The notes under the pieces were generated by a model that searched no databases, was not told the origin of the DNA, and worked only from the letters and a program-made list of their open reading frames with translations. Made by a program: the position numbers and the translations under genes. Of a DNA stretch of 64,000 nt, positions 11,407 to 22,127 are shown piece after piece; position 1 is the stretch's first letter, and the number at the start of each line of letters is the position of its first letter. The DNA is from Lantana camara (taxonomy: Eukaryota > Streptophyta > Magnoliopsida > Lamiales > Verbenaceae): NCBI GenBank assembly GCA_037501455.1, contig CM074864.1, forward strand, positions 34,126,001-34,190,000, written 5' to 3'.

Positions 11407-11513
11407 CAAGAATATTCTGGTAAAAGTCCAACGACCTTTCGAGGTTCTCGCACAAGATCCCAACATGGTGAACACCAACAACTCCATAATCTTGAAAAAC
11501 AAAACCATTTTTG
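11407..11513 (-). pseudogene. Glyoxalase-family exon with splice donor, cut by LTR insertion
   Basis: On the minus strand 35 codons are open and include DYGVVGVHHVGILCENLERS and LDFYQNIL, ending at a donor G|GTAATG (exon end 11407). The HHVG...NLERSLDFYQ pattern is the start of a glyoxalase/VOC metal-binding domain as found in plant glyoxalase I family proteins; the first His would be a metal ligand. The exon's 5' side is broken at 11513 by the LTR element 11514-15951. The rest of the domain is not in the window. It is probably a captured fragment, since an FLX-like piece from a different gene lies next to it in the same direction. Confidence 0.75.
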
Positions 11514-11985
11514 TGTTAGAATTTGGAAAGCTTTAAACCTTCAAAAAAAAATAACTTACAAAGAATTTTGTAACTCCCTACAAATTGCATTCATTTGGTT
11601 TTAATACCTTATGTTACACAATACATTCTAACACTATAAATAGGGTCCTAGGGGTCTAGACTAACATATACAAGCATCCTACAACTCACTACACACCTAT
11701 TCTCATATACTACAGTTTTGGGCAACGTGATAAGGTGTCGTTCCATAGTTTCCTTGTGATCGTGCTCACAATAGGAGACGACGGCTGTGGTCTTTTGGGT
11801 TTTATCTTGGGATGGTGATGAGCCGACAATACCCGCACGAAGGGGAGGCCATCACGATCTTATGACAGCGTCAAGTGACGTGACTCCTACAGGCCAGCCG
11901 TTCTATACTTATTCTTCCAATTATTATTATTACTAGCTTATTTGTCCATTATATAATCATGAGAAAATATTCAATTTCCACAACA
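11514..11985 (+). repeat. 5' LTR of LARD-like element
   Basis: Matches 15481-15951 along its whole length. Contains a good TATA box, TATAAATA at 11635-11642, so it can be read as a short LTR with promoter. Confidence 0.9.
11635..11642 (+). promoter_or_regulatory. TATA box in LARD-like LTR
   Basis: TATAAATA in an otherwise non-repetitive context, preserved in the 3' LTR at 15601-15608. It probably sets the RNA start of the element about 30 bp downstream. Confidence 0.6.
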
Positions 11986-14900
11986 ATCTAAGATCGTGAT
12001 GAGTCTTGTTAAATTGTTTAATTATCTTGATTTGCTAAACTGTTTGATTCAATCTATGCCTAATTTAGCCTGCCTGATTATATGATATAGTGTTCATGAT
12101 AGTATGTTAATTGATGAATCTGTTAAATAGCTTAATTATTTTAAGGTGTCCAAAATTATGATTTACCCAATTTTATAGACTGTTTGAGATTCGGCCTATT
12201 TCCTTAGTATTTCACTATTTCTGTTTCTAAGCAAACTACAATATGTGTTATAATCCTGCAGAACTCTGAACTACTCTTTAGACAATTTCTATAATTATAA
12301 AGAACTAGAAATCTGCTCTGAGAAATCTTCTGAGGAATCTATTTTGTTATAGATAGAGATTATCTGATTTGTTTTAATTTCTGCACCACATAATCTATTT
12401 TAATTATTAAATAAAACCATATTCTAAAGACATAATGTAGATAGAGATTATCTTATCTAATTCAAAAGTTTAATGGTCAAATTGTAATTACCCGTAACAT
12501 ATATAATGTTAAATCTTATTTTGATTCACGTAAAACTATAATCTTCTTACTTGCGTTTGCTGATAACAAATATGTTGTGATTGAGCGTGTGCATCTAACT
12601 TTGTTTTCGTTGTCTAAGAATTGGAAATATCCTTCCAGCTCATTTTGGGAGCCGAGAAGAATAATTTAGTATGCAGATTTAAGCAATGAGCACCAACGAC
12701 ATAGGTACGAGTAATTCAATATTTTGTTATGTCGGGTTCAGGAGAAAATTAAAGAGGTACGTTTGCATGGGTCAATTCCTAAATTATTTGAATGTGTAGG
12801 AACATATTCTTAAAACATATTTGACAAACACAATAAAATCCGTCCTACAGTAGTGTGTATTTCAAGAGGAAATGATACATGATTATGATTACACACATAA
12901 TAGGGTAGTGTGCAATTGTGTAGGATTATGATCTCTTGGGTTTATAGTTTCTCGTTTATTAGTATAACTCAAGAAATTTACATTTAGTGTTAAATCTAGT
13001 TATGTGTCAATTGAGAATATTATCAATCATTATTGATGTACATATACGGGGTATTTTCTTGTCTGACATTTGCATAATTGAAAAGTTGTACTGATTAGTA
13101 ATGCTAAAGAGTCGGTTATAAAGACATAATATTTTAGGAGTTACAATCTTTATTATAATTTTGCATTTATGTAGTGGTTTAGTTGGTGTAATAAATATAT
13201 CATACATATTATCATGTCATGAATTTGTCCTTAGTGTGTGCTTAGTTATTTTATTAAGCTTTGCAACGTTTATAATCTATAACGTTAGATTTTATGGCGA
13301 ATAAAAGTGTAACTTAATTCTGCGTAACATTAGCTTAGATAAATAAATAAAAAAATATTTTATAACAAAAGCATTGATCAATTATGTTAGTATATATATA
13401 TACAAGACATTAAGTCAACTTTGCTTGTGCAGACTTATTTACAATTTGTGTGTTTTGTTCGATTATTATTAATGTTTATAAAAATCAAATATTTTTGCCA
13501 TTGAGGGCATTTATCTATTAGGTGTGAATACAATCAAATTGACTAGGTATTATTTAACGCTCTAATGAGGAGTTATAAATAGTAATAGTGAATTTAAATT
13601 TACTCCGTAACATTTGTTGGATGTTTTATGAGATTATAGTTTGGGAGTTTCAATCATTTCAAATAGGGCATTAAGTCAAAACTTATATTTTATTTACATA
13701 GTAATGAGTACGTACGGTTGGTGTCATGAATGCTATCATGTTAAAATATATTTTATTAGTGAATAGTTTATGGTTTAATTTGTGTTTGAGCAAGAACTTC
13801 AATGTTTGACTAACTTTCTGTTCCATGAGATAAATTACTTGAGAACGATAAATTTTGGGGCCGGAAGTTATCTTATTAGTACAGCTTGAGTCATATAAGT
13901 AAGAGTCTTATTTGATATGAAGATCTAAATCTTATCCTATTCCAAGGTATGATTATTATATATTAGCTTTACAGTTTTAATTACATTAGTTATATTGGTT
14001 TTGTGAAGTTGTTCATATTTTTACCAAGAAAAGTTCAAATGCAAATTCCAGTGAAGGGAAATAAAATGTGGGTTTCTTAATATTATTATCTATATATGTG
14101 GTAACTTTTCATAATTATCGAGAAATGTGGGGGTGCAAATATGTCTTGTTAATTTTATTGAGTGATAAAGTGCACAACTTATTTACTAAAAGAGAATGTA
14201 GACCTCTTCTTTAGTCAAGTGAAGTGTGGGGGTTAATGTAATGAAATTGAGGAAGGTAAAAACCTTATCCTATCACTTTTCATGTGTGCCCAATTTTGGA
14301 TATATAATTTTAGAATTAATTTTATGTGCTAGAACTTTATTCAAAGGAAATCTGGGGGTTTACTTGATCACCATGAAATTATCAAAATATAATATACTTC
14401 TTTGGGTTATAAACATGATCTGAGTTTTAAAAGAAAAGTGTTTAACCAATTGACCGGGGCATACTTATAGACCAAGATATTCTTGTGATAACAATTTTTG
14501 TGGATCTTAATAATATGCAGGTTCTTATAAATATTGGCTTATTGAGAAAGAACCGATGCAAGAAAAATGACCTATAGACAGTAATGATGGTCAAGAGATC
14601 CGATGGTGATATTTTAAATTAAATATTATCCAATTAATTTGATGTTATCTTGTGGTGTTTGTTTTGTGAAACAGGTATACAAACACATATGGAAAAGTAT
14701 ATGAGAAGAGAGAAGAAAACAAAAATATATAAGCGACACTATATATTATTCCACGAGGTGGAAAATTGTCGCAAATAACTAGCGAGGCTAGTAAGAGGTA
14801 TTATATTATATTCCACGAGGTGGAAGAATTGCCTCGGGGGACTAGTGTAGAGGCTAGATCCTTTTCATCGAGGGGGATGGGCAAAGCCCGTAAGGGAGTC

Positions 14901-15480
14901 ACCTCCGGGAGTAACCCAACCTTTGTGATTGGAGACCCCATGAAGAAGGTTCAATGTGGTAGAAACAACCCGCAATGCGTGACTCATTATAAAGCACATT
15001 TTGAGGAGTGTGTTCAAAAGAAACCTCCTTCCCATCCCTAAGGTGAGTGTTATAAGAAAAGGTGCGTTAGGTTGGGCCTTGACCCTTAATGAGACCGAAG
15101 CGGGAAAATCCGCGAGGTATGGGCACACATACCTTGGAGGGCTCACCTAAGTGAGAGTTGCGATGGGGCCGTGGCTATGGGTTTGGGCTAACTCTAGAGA
15201 CTCTTATGAAAATCAAGATAAGAGCGCATGGCCGTTAACCGCGCTAACCCGCTTAAACGAAAACCGATGTCAATACCGTGCGTGTGATGTATTGAAGTTT
15301 GGCCAAGGGACCTAATTCAAGGCGTAGTCCATTATGGCTTCCTCAAATGGAAATCATTGACACTAAGTATAGGCTCAAGCTCGGAAGGCTCCTATACCCA
15401 TTGCATGGTATTTAGTTGCCCTAATATTTTCGTATATTCATATATATTTATATTTTGAAGTTTTAAACCTTGTGGGGGAT
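11986..15480 (+). other. Internal region of LARD-like element, no pol genes
   Basis: 11986 to about 14740 is AT-rich with stops in all frames. 14750-15420 is richer in GC and includes a doubled 'ttccacgaggtgga' motif (near 14750 and 14811) and a 91-codon open frame (14766-15041) of unknown family that ends PPSHP. No RT, integrase or gag motif was seen in six frames, and no methionine-tRNA PBS follows the 5' LTR. The GC-rich block may be conserved leader or packaging sequence, or a captured piece. Confidence 0.5.
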
Positions 15481-15951
15481 TGTTGGAATTTGGAAAGCTT
15501 TAAACCTTAAAAAAACATAACTTACAAAGAATTTTGTAACTCCCCACAAATTGCATTCATTCGGTTTTAATACCTTATGTTACACAATACATTCTAACAC
15601 TATAAATAGGGTCCTAGGGGTCTAGACTAACATATACAAACATCCTACAACTCACTATACACCTATTCTCATATACTACAGTTTTGGGCAACGTGATAAG
15701 GTTTCGTTCCATAGTTTCCTTGTGATCGTGCTCACAATAGGAGACGACGGTTGTGGCCTTTTGGGTTTTATCTTGGGATGGTGATGAGCCGACAATACCC
15801 GCACGAAGGGGAGGTCATCGCGATCTTAGGACAGCGTCAAGTGACGTGACTCCTACAGGCCAGCCGTTCTATACTTATTCTTCCAATTATTATTATTACT
15901 AGCTTATTTGTGCATTATATAATCATGAGAAAAGATTCAATTTGCACAACA
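15481..15951 (+). repeat. 3' LTR of LARD-like element
   Basis: Direct copy of 11514-11985, with TATA box at 15601-15608. The sequence after it resumes the interrupted minus-strand gene-fragment region. Confidence 0.9.
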
Positions 15952-16194
15952 ACTTGTTAGATGAAAGATACTTGTTTTTAAGAATTTGGAACTTATAGTG
16001 CTATTTGCTTATTAAAACAAGCTCAATGGATTTATCTTTGACGTTCAAAATCCATCAACCAGACAATGCTTGAAAGATATAAGGGTTGTTTGTAGAAACT
16101 TCAGATCTGAAGGTACTTCTGCAGTAGTAAAAGTTCGGATGTTTGAAGAAGAAAGTACAAAAACGTTTCTAACTAAACAGAGAAACTGTAAAAT
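15952..16194. other. Resumed CACTA interior between two insertions
   Basis: A 243-bp stretch between the LARD-like element and the outer element. A minus-strand acceptor-like 'tactgcag' lies near 16117. No exon can be assigned. Its last 5 bp, AAAAT (16190-16194), are the target duplication of the outer element. Confidence 0.5.
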
Positions 16195-16470
16195 TGTGAC
16201 GCCCCGCCTCTTCGGCATTCCAGGTACAGCGTCACGAGAGAGTTTAATTCAGTATTTTTTGAATTATGTGATTGAGCATGCTTACGTGTCAACGTGAGAT
16301 TTGTTTTAATTATGTGTGCTTTAGAATTTAATTAAACAGTACTTGGGCTCAATTGTCCAATATTTGTAATTTAGGGACCTAATTATAATTAGGACGTTTG
16401 AGCCTTCGTGGCTATTTGAGCTCGGGAATTCGAATTCGAATTCCAACCCTATCATTGAGTTCGTTTCGAT
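16195..16470 (+). repeat. Truncated 5' LTR of outer element
   Basis: Matches the first ~276 bp of the 3' LTR (38456 onward) and then switches, exactly at the expected LTR/PBS boundary, to the 8-nt spacer tccttaag. About 2.65 kb of LTR is missing, with an exact right boundary. Confidence 0.9.
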
Positions 16471-16478
16471 TCCTTAAG

Positions 16479-16490
16479 TGGTATCAAAGC
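16479..16490 (+). other. Primer-binding site, outer element
   Basis: TGGTATCAAAGC, one mismatch from the methionine-tRNA type, 8 nt after the LTR stub. Confidence 0.85.
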
Positions 16491-16852
16491 CCCAGGTTGA
16501 AAAACCGGGGTTCAGTGTCAGGTCGTGTCTGTCTAAGTCGAACGGCATAGGATAATTTGATTATGTGTGCATTTGCATCATGATTTGATAAGCTATGTGT
16601 TTGAAATCTCAATGCTTTATTGATTTTATATTACGTGATGCATTGCATTTCTTTGATGCTTTACTTGATTTACTACGTGACATGAGCACTTACTAATCCA
16701 CATGCATAAATCTCTATTGTAATTGTTGAGATTTTCAGGATTCCACCGCATCGATAACACTACGGATAACCTTTCATCCAAATCTGTACAATCTAGGATA
16801 ATCTCACATCAAAGTATTAGCATTCAAGTCTCCCCAATTTCGAGAAGGAAAT
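16491..16852 (+). pseudogene. gag: Leader and 5' part of gag, outer element
   Basis: The leader resembles those of the other elements (cggcataggat near 16541; ttttcagg near 16735 just before the gag start). The start codon position reads ATT instead of ATG (near 16740), and a stop lies upstream of the part that is still readable. Frame is recovered at SPQFREGN, which ends at the insertion point 16852 and continues with DVKAEEWL at 35776. The middle element was therefore inserted inside gag. Confidence 0.65.
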
Positions 16853-17195
16853 TGTAACATCCCGCCCGTCCGATTTATAAGGTACGCCACGTTTCAACCT
16901 TTTAATGTGTTTAATTATGTGATTTTATATTTTTCGTGGCCCTATTTTGAACTCTTTTAAAGTTTAGGGGCCCCTTTGTTGTTTTCTCTTTTTAGGGGTT
17001 TTTCGGTCATTTATCGTTCGAACTAGATTTTGACCATTTTGACCCCTTCAACGCGTTCGGGGCATCGAGACGAGTCTGTAGACTGTGAGTTTGTTTAATT
17101 CTGACGTCGTTTGCCCCTTCTACCGTTCGTTTTTCGCGCGAGGACCCGGGATAAAACACCCGGATCCTCGTTTAACGTGTCATAACTCAGCAGCT

Positions 17196-17216
17196 CTCTC
17201 TCTCTCTCTTCCCCCC
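17196..17216 (+). promoter_or_regulatory. CT-rich tract at the edge of the GC island in the middle-element LTR
   Basis: A (CT)n run followed by a C run precedes the GC-rich part of the LTR and is kept in the 3' LTR (about 32405-32425). As GA repeats on the other strand it is seen again in the minus-strand LTR pieces near 46700-46735 and 60635-60660. CT-rich patches often lie near plant promoters; this is an inference. Confidence 0.35.
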
Positions 17217-19867
17217 CAGCCGAAACACGATACACACACACACTCAAAGGTGTAATTTCACACATAACCCGGAACTCGCTCGTTTCTCAGCGGAATTCGA
17301 CGAACCACTAGTCCATTTCGACGAGCTCGACGACGCGGTCACAACCGTACCAAGAACTCGACCAGCCGACGACCGACGGTGGAGTTATCGGTCATTTTCA
17401 GGCGCGGCTGGAGAGAGGTGGCGGAGCCGCCACTTCGCCGCCCTTTCGCGGCGGCTTCCGGTGACCCTCCGGCGACACGCGCCCCACAGCCGGCATGAGG
17501 AGGTCCCGGCGCATCGAATGACGTTGGCGGCGCGGCCAATGGCCACCGGACGGCGGCGCACGCGCCGTTTGAAGCTCACGCCGCCGCCGCGTGAACAGTG
17601 ACACGGCGCCGCTCCGGCGACTTTTTCCGACGAAGGTTAGTGTTTCCTAAGGTTTTCCGACCCCCTGAGTCCATTTCCGGCATCAATTTGAGTGAATTCT
17701 GGTCGTAGGTGGTGGTTAGGGGTGGTGCGACGGTGGCAGAAACTTCGGAGGCTATCGGGGGCCTTTTTCGACGATCTTTTGGTCTCGGACCCTTCACGAA
17801 AGTTGTTCGGAACGACGAGAACTAATAAACCCCATTTGCTCGACTCCAGATTTTGCTGTTTGGCGGTGGTTCGTGGTGGCACAGTGGCGGCGCACCGGTA
17901 GCGCCTCCTCCGAGGATTTTTTCGGCGAGAAAGCCTAGGGCTTTCGTAAAGCTCGTCACGGGTAAGCCGATGCCTCTTTCGGATCTCATTTTGGTTCGCC
18001 GGTTTGAAAGTAAATGAAGTTTGAAGATTTGAGGGTTTTCGTATTGTTGGATCTGAAATTGGAGACAATTAGCTTCGAATTTGCAGAAATTGATCGAGGA
18101 ATTGGATTGAGCACGACGAATCCTTGCACGGGTGATTTTTCGGGATTTTTCCGGCACGTTCCGGCGGCGGCCGAACGGCGGCTGGCCACTATTCCGGCAG
18201 CTACAGTGGTGCTGATCCGGCGGGCTTCGGACAGAATGACCGCCTCGTTGTGGTGGGTCCAACACCACTTTCCGTTCGTCAATCGGACACTCGGTTTATT
18301 TTCTACGAATTTATTTGTGTATGTGAGAATTATTTGATTAATTGTTCTAATTGTAAATTAATTGTCATATGCTTGAATTGCCGATTGAAATATATTTCGT
18401 TATGTATGAAATCATGTATGATATGAAATGTGACAAATATGAACATTGTAATTCGCAATTTGAATCCCGTTTTGGTCTGATTGAGCTAAGTGTCTAATTT
18501 AAAAAGGGTGTATGTGTAATTTTGGAAATGATATGAATTTATTTGATTTAATTAGGTAGACCTTGTTAATTGAATCCGTTCTGTGATAAATGAATTGTTG
18601 TGTGACAAATGAATTTGATATATGACTTATGTGAAACTTATGAGATTTAATTAGGAACTTTTGTATTTAAAAATAGTTTAATTGTACAAATATGAATTTG
18701 GTATGCTCTATATGAATTAATATGAAATAATTTGAATTGCTTTGTCTCCCTATCTTTCTGGTTTGTGTTAGTTGTGCTCTTTATGATTTAGTTAGAATTC
18801 AGGTATGTAATCTTATGATTTTAATTGAATTAGGAAGCATGCTATTGTGATTTATTTGGTTTATTAATATGTGTCAATCGGTATGAAAGATGCTAACTTG
18901 GTCAAATTGAATCCATTATGTGATATATGAATTGGGTATGCCATGAATGAATTATATGAACTTAGCATGGTTAGAATTTAATATGTAATTTCGTGAGATT
19001 TAAATGAAATTCGAAATATGTTATTATATCATTTGTTTGTTCTCGTACTACATGCTTTTATATGAAATGTGATATGTGAACTTGCGTGATTTGAATTAAT
19101 TGAACTTTAATTTGTCACTTAGTAAATAAATATGTTAATCACGTAAATTGGAATTTGATATGTAACTTCGTGATCTTTAAATAGAATTTGTAGCATTTTA
19201 TTATATGATTTGTTTGGCTTTGTAATACGTATAAATTTATGAAATGTTATATGTGAATTTAATTTGATTGCTTTGTAAATGTGCAATATATGAATTGATA
19301 TGAAATAATGTGAATTCCATTGCCTTTCGAGTTCCCTTAATTGCATTAATTGCGCTTATGGACATGCCTTAATATTTTGTTTTGCTTGAAATTAATATGA
19401 ATTTGAAACCTGCTTATGTGATTGTATCTCATAAGTGCTTCAGCATTGTCGTGCGTCTCTGTATGGTTGTCTGAGTTTGAGTCTGAGCCCTGTGTTGTGT
19501 TTGTGTGTTCAGTTGTTCAGGTGCACCCGGGGTGGTGACAAGTGAGTCGTGCAGGTTCCGGGGTGGACCTTCTGCTTTGTCTTCGACTGTGTTTGGTGCT
19601 AGGTGAGGTTAGGTTATAGTTAAACCCTAATGATATGTGCCGATATGTATGTGAATAAAAGCCCTATGGATACGCCTGATATGATTTATGTTCTAGAATC
19701 TGATTATGCTAGGATCTGATATGATAGGATTATGAATATGCCATGGTTATGCCTATGCTTTGACTACTGATATGATATGCCTCTGATATGCCTCCGGATA
19801 TGATTTGCGCTTGCCTTGGACCTTGTTGTGCCTCTGATTCTGGTATGTTTCCGACTCTGCTTTGTTT

Positions 19868-20133
19868 GGGGGCCCGATGATTATGGGTAAGGAGCCTCGG
19901 GGCATCGAGTATTACTCCTGTGCATGATCATCGGGATGTGGGTAAGGAGCCTCGGAGCGTCGAGTATTACTCCTGTGCACATTTCCCCTCTGATTTGATG
20001 GTTTGACTCTGCTTTGTTTGGGGCCCGGTGATTATGGGTAAGGAGCCTCGGGGCGTCGAGCATTACTCCTGTGCATGATCATCGGGATGTGGGTAAGGAG
20101 CCTCAGAGCGTCGAGTATTACTCCTGTGCACAT
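19868..20133 (+). repeat. Tandem block in middle-element LTR
   Basis: Four copies of a ~38-bp core (gtaaggagcctcgg...ttactcctgtgca) start near 19886, 19937, 20035 and 20090, arranged as two similar pairs. AGGAG near the start and CTCCT near the end of each copy are complementary. Present again at 34670-34935. Confidence 0.8.
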
Positions 20134-20875
20134 TTTCCCCTTTTGTCTGAACGATTGCTTGGTGTGTTTGTTTTCGTTAAGTTAGTTTGTTAGGAAATTG
20201 TTCGGGAAACGGGAGTGGATTTCTAATTAATAAAATTGGGATTGTTTTGGCCCTTGGCCTAACTCTTTTACTCTCCTATATCTAGTATCACGTGATAAAT
20301 ATTTTAGAATGCAAAAACCATACCCTGGTTCACGAACTCCCCCTTTATGATATTTGATGTGCTCTATATATGTATATACGCGCGTGTGTGTAGCCCCTCG
20401 CTCAGTCTTTGGACTGACCCCTCCCCTTTTATGTTTTTAGTTTGCAGGCTTTGCTTTGGAGATCGTTGAAGTTCGTGCTAGGCGGCAGTGTGTCGTGTCT
20501 TTTGAGTCTGTGTCTGCACGTTTCAGTTTGTTAAGCATTTTGTTCTGATTTATAATTTTTAAATTTCGTATAAGATATGTTTTGTACAGGTTTGAAATTA
20601 TGAGTTGAATGTTTGGAATTCGGGACAGGTTAGGACAGGTGCTCGGATTAGTTGAACCCGTTTTGATGTGTGATCATTCGGGGCAGGTTAGGACAGGTTT
20701 GCTGGACTAGTTGAACCCGTATATTTGATTCTAATGTATGGACTGCGTTTTATGCTTGGTGCGTAAAAGTTTTTGAAAGTTGGCATTTCGTACTACTTCC
20801 GCTGTCATGCTTCGCATATTTTCTTTTGTACAGGGTTAGGTACCGCCTAGCTAGTGTGTGCGTTTTCGTTTGTCA

Positions 20876-20944
20876 CCCGTTCGCTGTGACTTGGTGCGTG
20901 TGCGGACTCTCCATTTCGTACACGTGTCGGGTCATAGTGCGGGG
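20876..20944 (+). other. Terminal LTR stem-loop, middle element
   Basis: CCCG-TT-CGCTGTGAC pairs with GTCATAGTGCGGG. Relative to other families the paired bases differ on both arms, with one G-U type pair. Confidence 0.6.
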
Positions 20945-20982
20945 GATGTGGCGCCTCACGTACGGGGTGTTACATCTATAAG

Positions 20983-20994
20983 TGGTATCAGAGC
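20983..20994 (+). other. Primer-binding site, middle element
   Basis: TGGTATCAGAGC, a perfect match to the methionine-tRNA type site, 8 nt after the LTR. Confidence 0.93.
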
Positions 20995-21762
20995 TACCAG
21001 GTTCAGAACCGGTGCTCTGGGTCGTGTTGTGTCAGTCTAGGTCGTACGGCATAGGAATACGTGTGCATTGCATCCGTTTTGACGTGACATTTGACTTCTT
21101 CGCATGAATTGATTTGAACTTGTGTGAGTGTGTGTATGCTGTGATTATGATTATGCAACATTTTACTTGATGCTTTTTAAATTCTAGCAGCTATGTATTG
21201 CAGTTGCATTTAATTAGGTGCTCTTAATTATTTCCGTTACTTGACATGTCCACTCACTGACCAACATGCATAGATATTCGTTCAATTTGTGATTTGTAGG
21301 TGAATGCATGTAAGATAGAATGTTGGGCTGTGGTTAACTTCCTTGTACAAAGTGATGTTCGTAGCCTCATAAATGGTTGATGGAAGTAGGTAGATAGGTG
21401 TGAAAGCTGCTATGGAACCTCTATTAGACTTGGCTAGCAAGGATGGTACGCTAAAGCAGGATTGACCAAGTAAGGCTAAGAGAACACTTAAGAATTTGAG
21501 GAGCACTACAGTTTTGAATTAGAGGCTAGGCATCTGATCACTACGAGTGGGGACAATTGCCACCAAAGGAAATTGGAACTTTGACTCTGTTGCTACGGTG
21601 AACGGTACACTATGCATTCATGGCACGAGCATACATGCATAACTTGTTTGATGAATTTTTTATTTTGTGAGATACTTGCCAGGTATGTTGTGTATTGATT
21701 GTTGAGCTTCCTGCTTTTTCCTCTTGCTTTTGCTTTTACCTTTGCTTATGTGCTTGAGTGAA
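20995..21762 (+). other. Internal leader of middle element, non-coding
   Basis: No reading frame is supported. 'gtgaacggtacactatgcattcatgg' near 21597 resembles the protease-leader stretch of the inner element (near 25968), so this is a deletion derivative of a coding relative. The same relic occurs in the outer element near 37878. Confidence 0.6.
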
Positions 21763-22127
21763 AGGGAGATTTGATTCTCTCTGATTACGTGCTAGGAAGA
21801 TGTGGATTCTCCCTGTTTGTGTGATAGAAAGATGCCGGATTCTTTCTATAGTTTTGTGCACGAGAGATGCTGGATTCTCTTGTTCTTAGGTATTCGAGGG
21901 ATGCTTGATTCCTTTGAATTTAGGGTTTGAGAAATGTCGGATTTTCTCAAACTAGAATGTCTGAAGGATGTGGAATCTGACAGACTTAGGCTGAGAGACG
22001 GGGTTCTTCCAGTTCTGTGCTTGAGAGACGGGGCTCTCTCTTTTGTGTTTTGAGAAACGGGGTTTTCTCTTTTGTGTGCCGAGAGACGGGGTTCTCTCCC
22101 TTGCGTGTTGAGAGATGGGACTCTCTC
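21763..22127 (+). repeat. Array of twelve ~31-bp hairpin units
   Basis: Inverted-repeat units start near 21763, 21794, 21824, 21861, 21892, 21925, 21959, 21991, 22021, 22052, 22081 and 22110, giving steps of 29-37 bp. Each has a purine-rich left arm, a short loop such as TGCCGGAT or CGGGG, and a matching pyrimidine-rich right arm. Examples are ATAGAAAGA/TCTTTCTAT, GTTTGAGAAA/TTTCTCAAAC, GAGAAA/TTTCTC and GAGAGA/TCTCTC. Arms change together between units. The function is unknown; the inner element inserted about 45 bp downstream. Confidence 0.85.

Larger units (their letters stand above)
8478..11513 (-). mobile_element. CACTA DNA transposon end carrying gene fragments
   Basis: The terminus CACTATAAGAAAA at 8478 fits the CACTA (En/Spm) terminal inverted repeat. 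It is followed by about 380 bp of subterminal repeats built on CCGAGGGAATT in both orientations. The adjoining trinucleotide tcg (8475-8477) would be half of the 3-bp duplication. Inside, all coding remnants read on the minus strand: a short terminal exon (9162-9245), a possible exon (9835-9975), an FLX-like fragment and a glyoxalase exon. The element continues beyond the insertions, at 15952-16194 and probably 44260-44470. Its other end was not found. Confidence 0.7.
11514..15951 (+). mobile_element. Coding-poor LTR retrotransposon (LARD-like)
   Basis: Two direct LTRs (11514-11985 and 15481-15951) of about 472 bp flank about 3.5 kb without any recognisable gag or pol. LTRs start TGTT(A/G)GAATTTGG and end CACAACA. 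The polypurine tract is the gtgggggat at 15472-15480. No clean target duplication is seen (ttttg before, acttg after). The short LTRs with this start recall copia-type or large-derivative elements, but the superfamily cannot be fixed. The LTRs differ at about a dozen sites by eye, so the insertion is fairly recent. It interrupts the glyoxalase exon. Confidence 0.8.
16853..20974 (+). repeat. 5' LTR of middle element (4122 bp)
   Basis: Starts TGTAACATCCCGC and ends GGGTGTTACA. It has a GC-rich island (17330-18280) after a CT-rich tract (17195-17215), then a long AT-rich part, a tandem block (19868-20133), the conserved 'cagtctttggactgacc' block near 20404, and the terminal stem-loop (20876-20944). 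The GC-rich frames are overlapping and not conserved as protein between copies, so no gene is called. Confidence 0.93.

Noticed and set aside
11509..15956. Target-site duplication for the LARD-like element (ttttg / acttg)
   Set aside because: Only three of five bases agree. LTR borders are clear, but the duplication is not called.
15990..16000. 'cttatagtg' considered as the missing CACTA end
   Set aside because: It lacks the ttttcttatagtg form complementary to the left terminus, has no subterminal repeats and no tcg duplication.
16070..16297. 75-codon plus-strand frame next to the outer element
   Set aside because: It crosses the boundary of the outer element at 16195, so it is a chance frame made by the insertion.
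17339..18337. Overlapping long open frames on both strands in the GC-rich part of the middle-element LTR, and again at 32547-33221, 45811-46524, 49238-49757 and 59596-60763
   Set aside because: They overlap in several frames, are Arg/Pro rich, change frame between copies of the same LTR and contain no known motif. They arise from GC-rich LTR sequence with few stops.
21763..22127. Possible CRISPR-like array
   Set aside because: Units are all degenerate hairpins with no constant repeat separated by unique spacers, there are no cas genes, and the DNA is plant.
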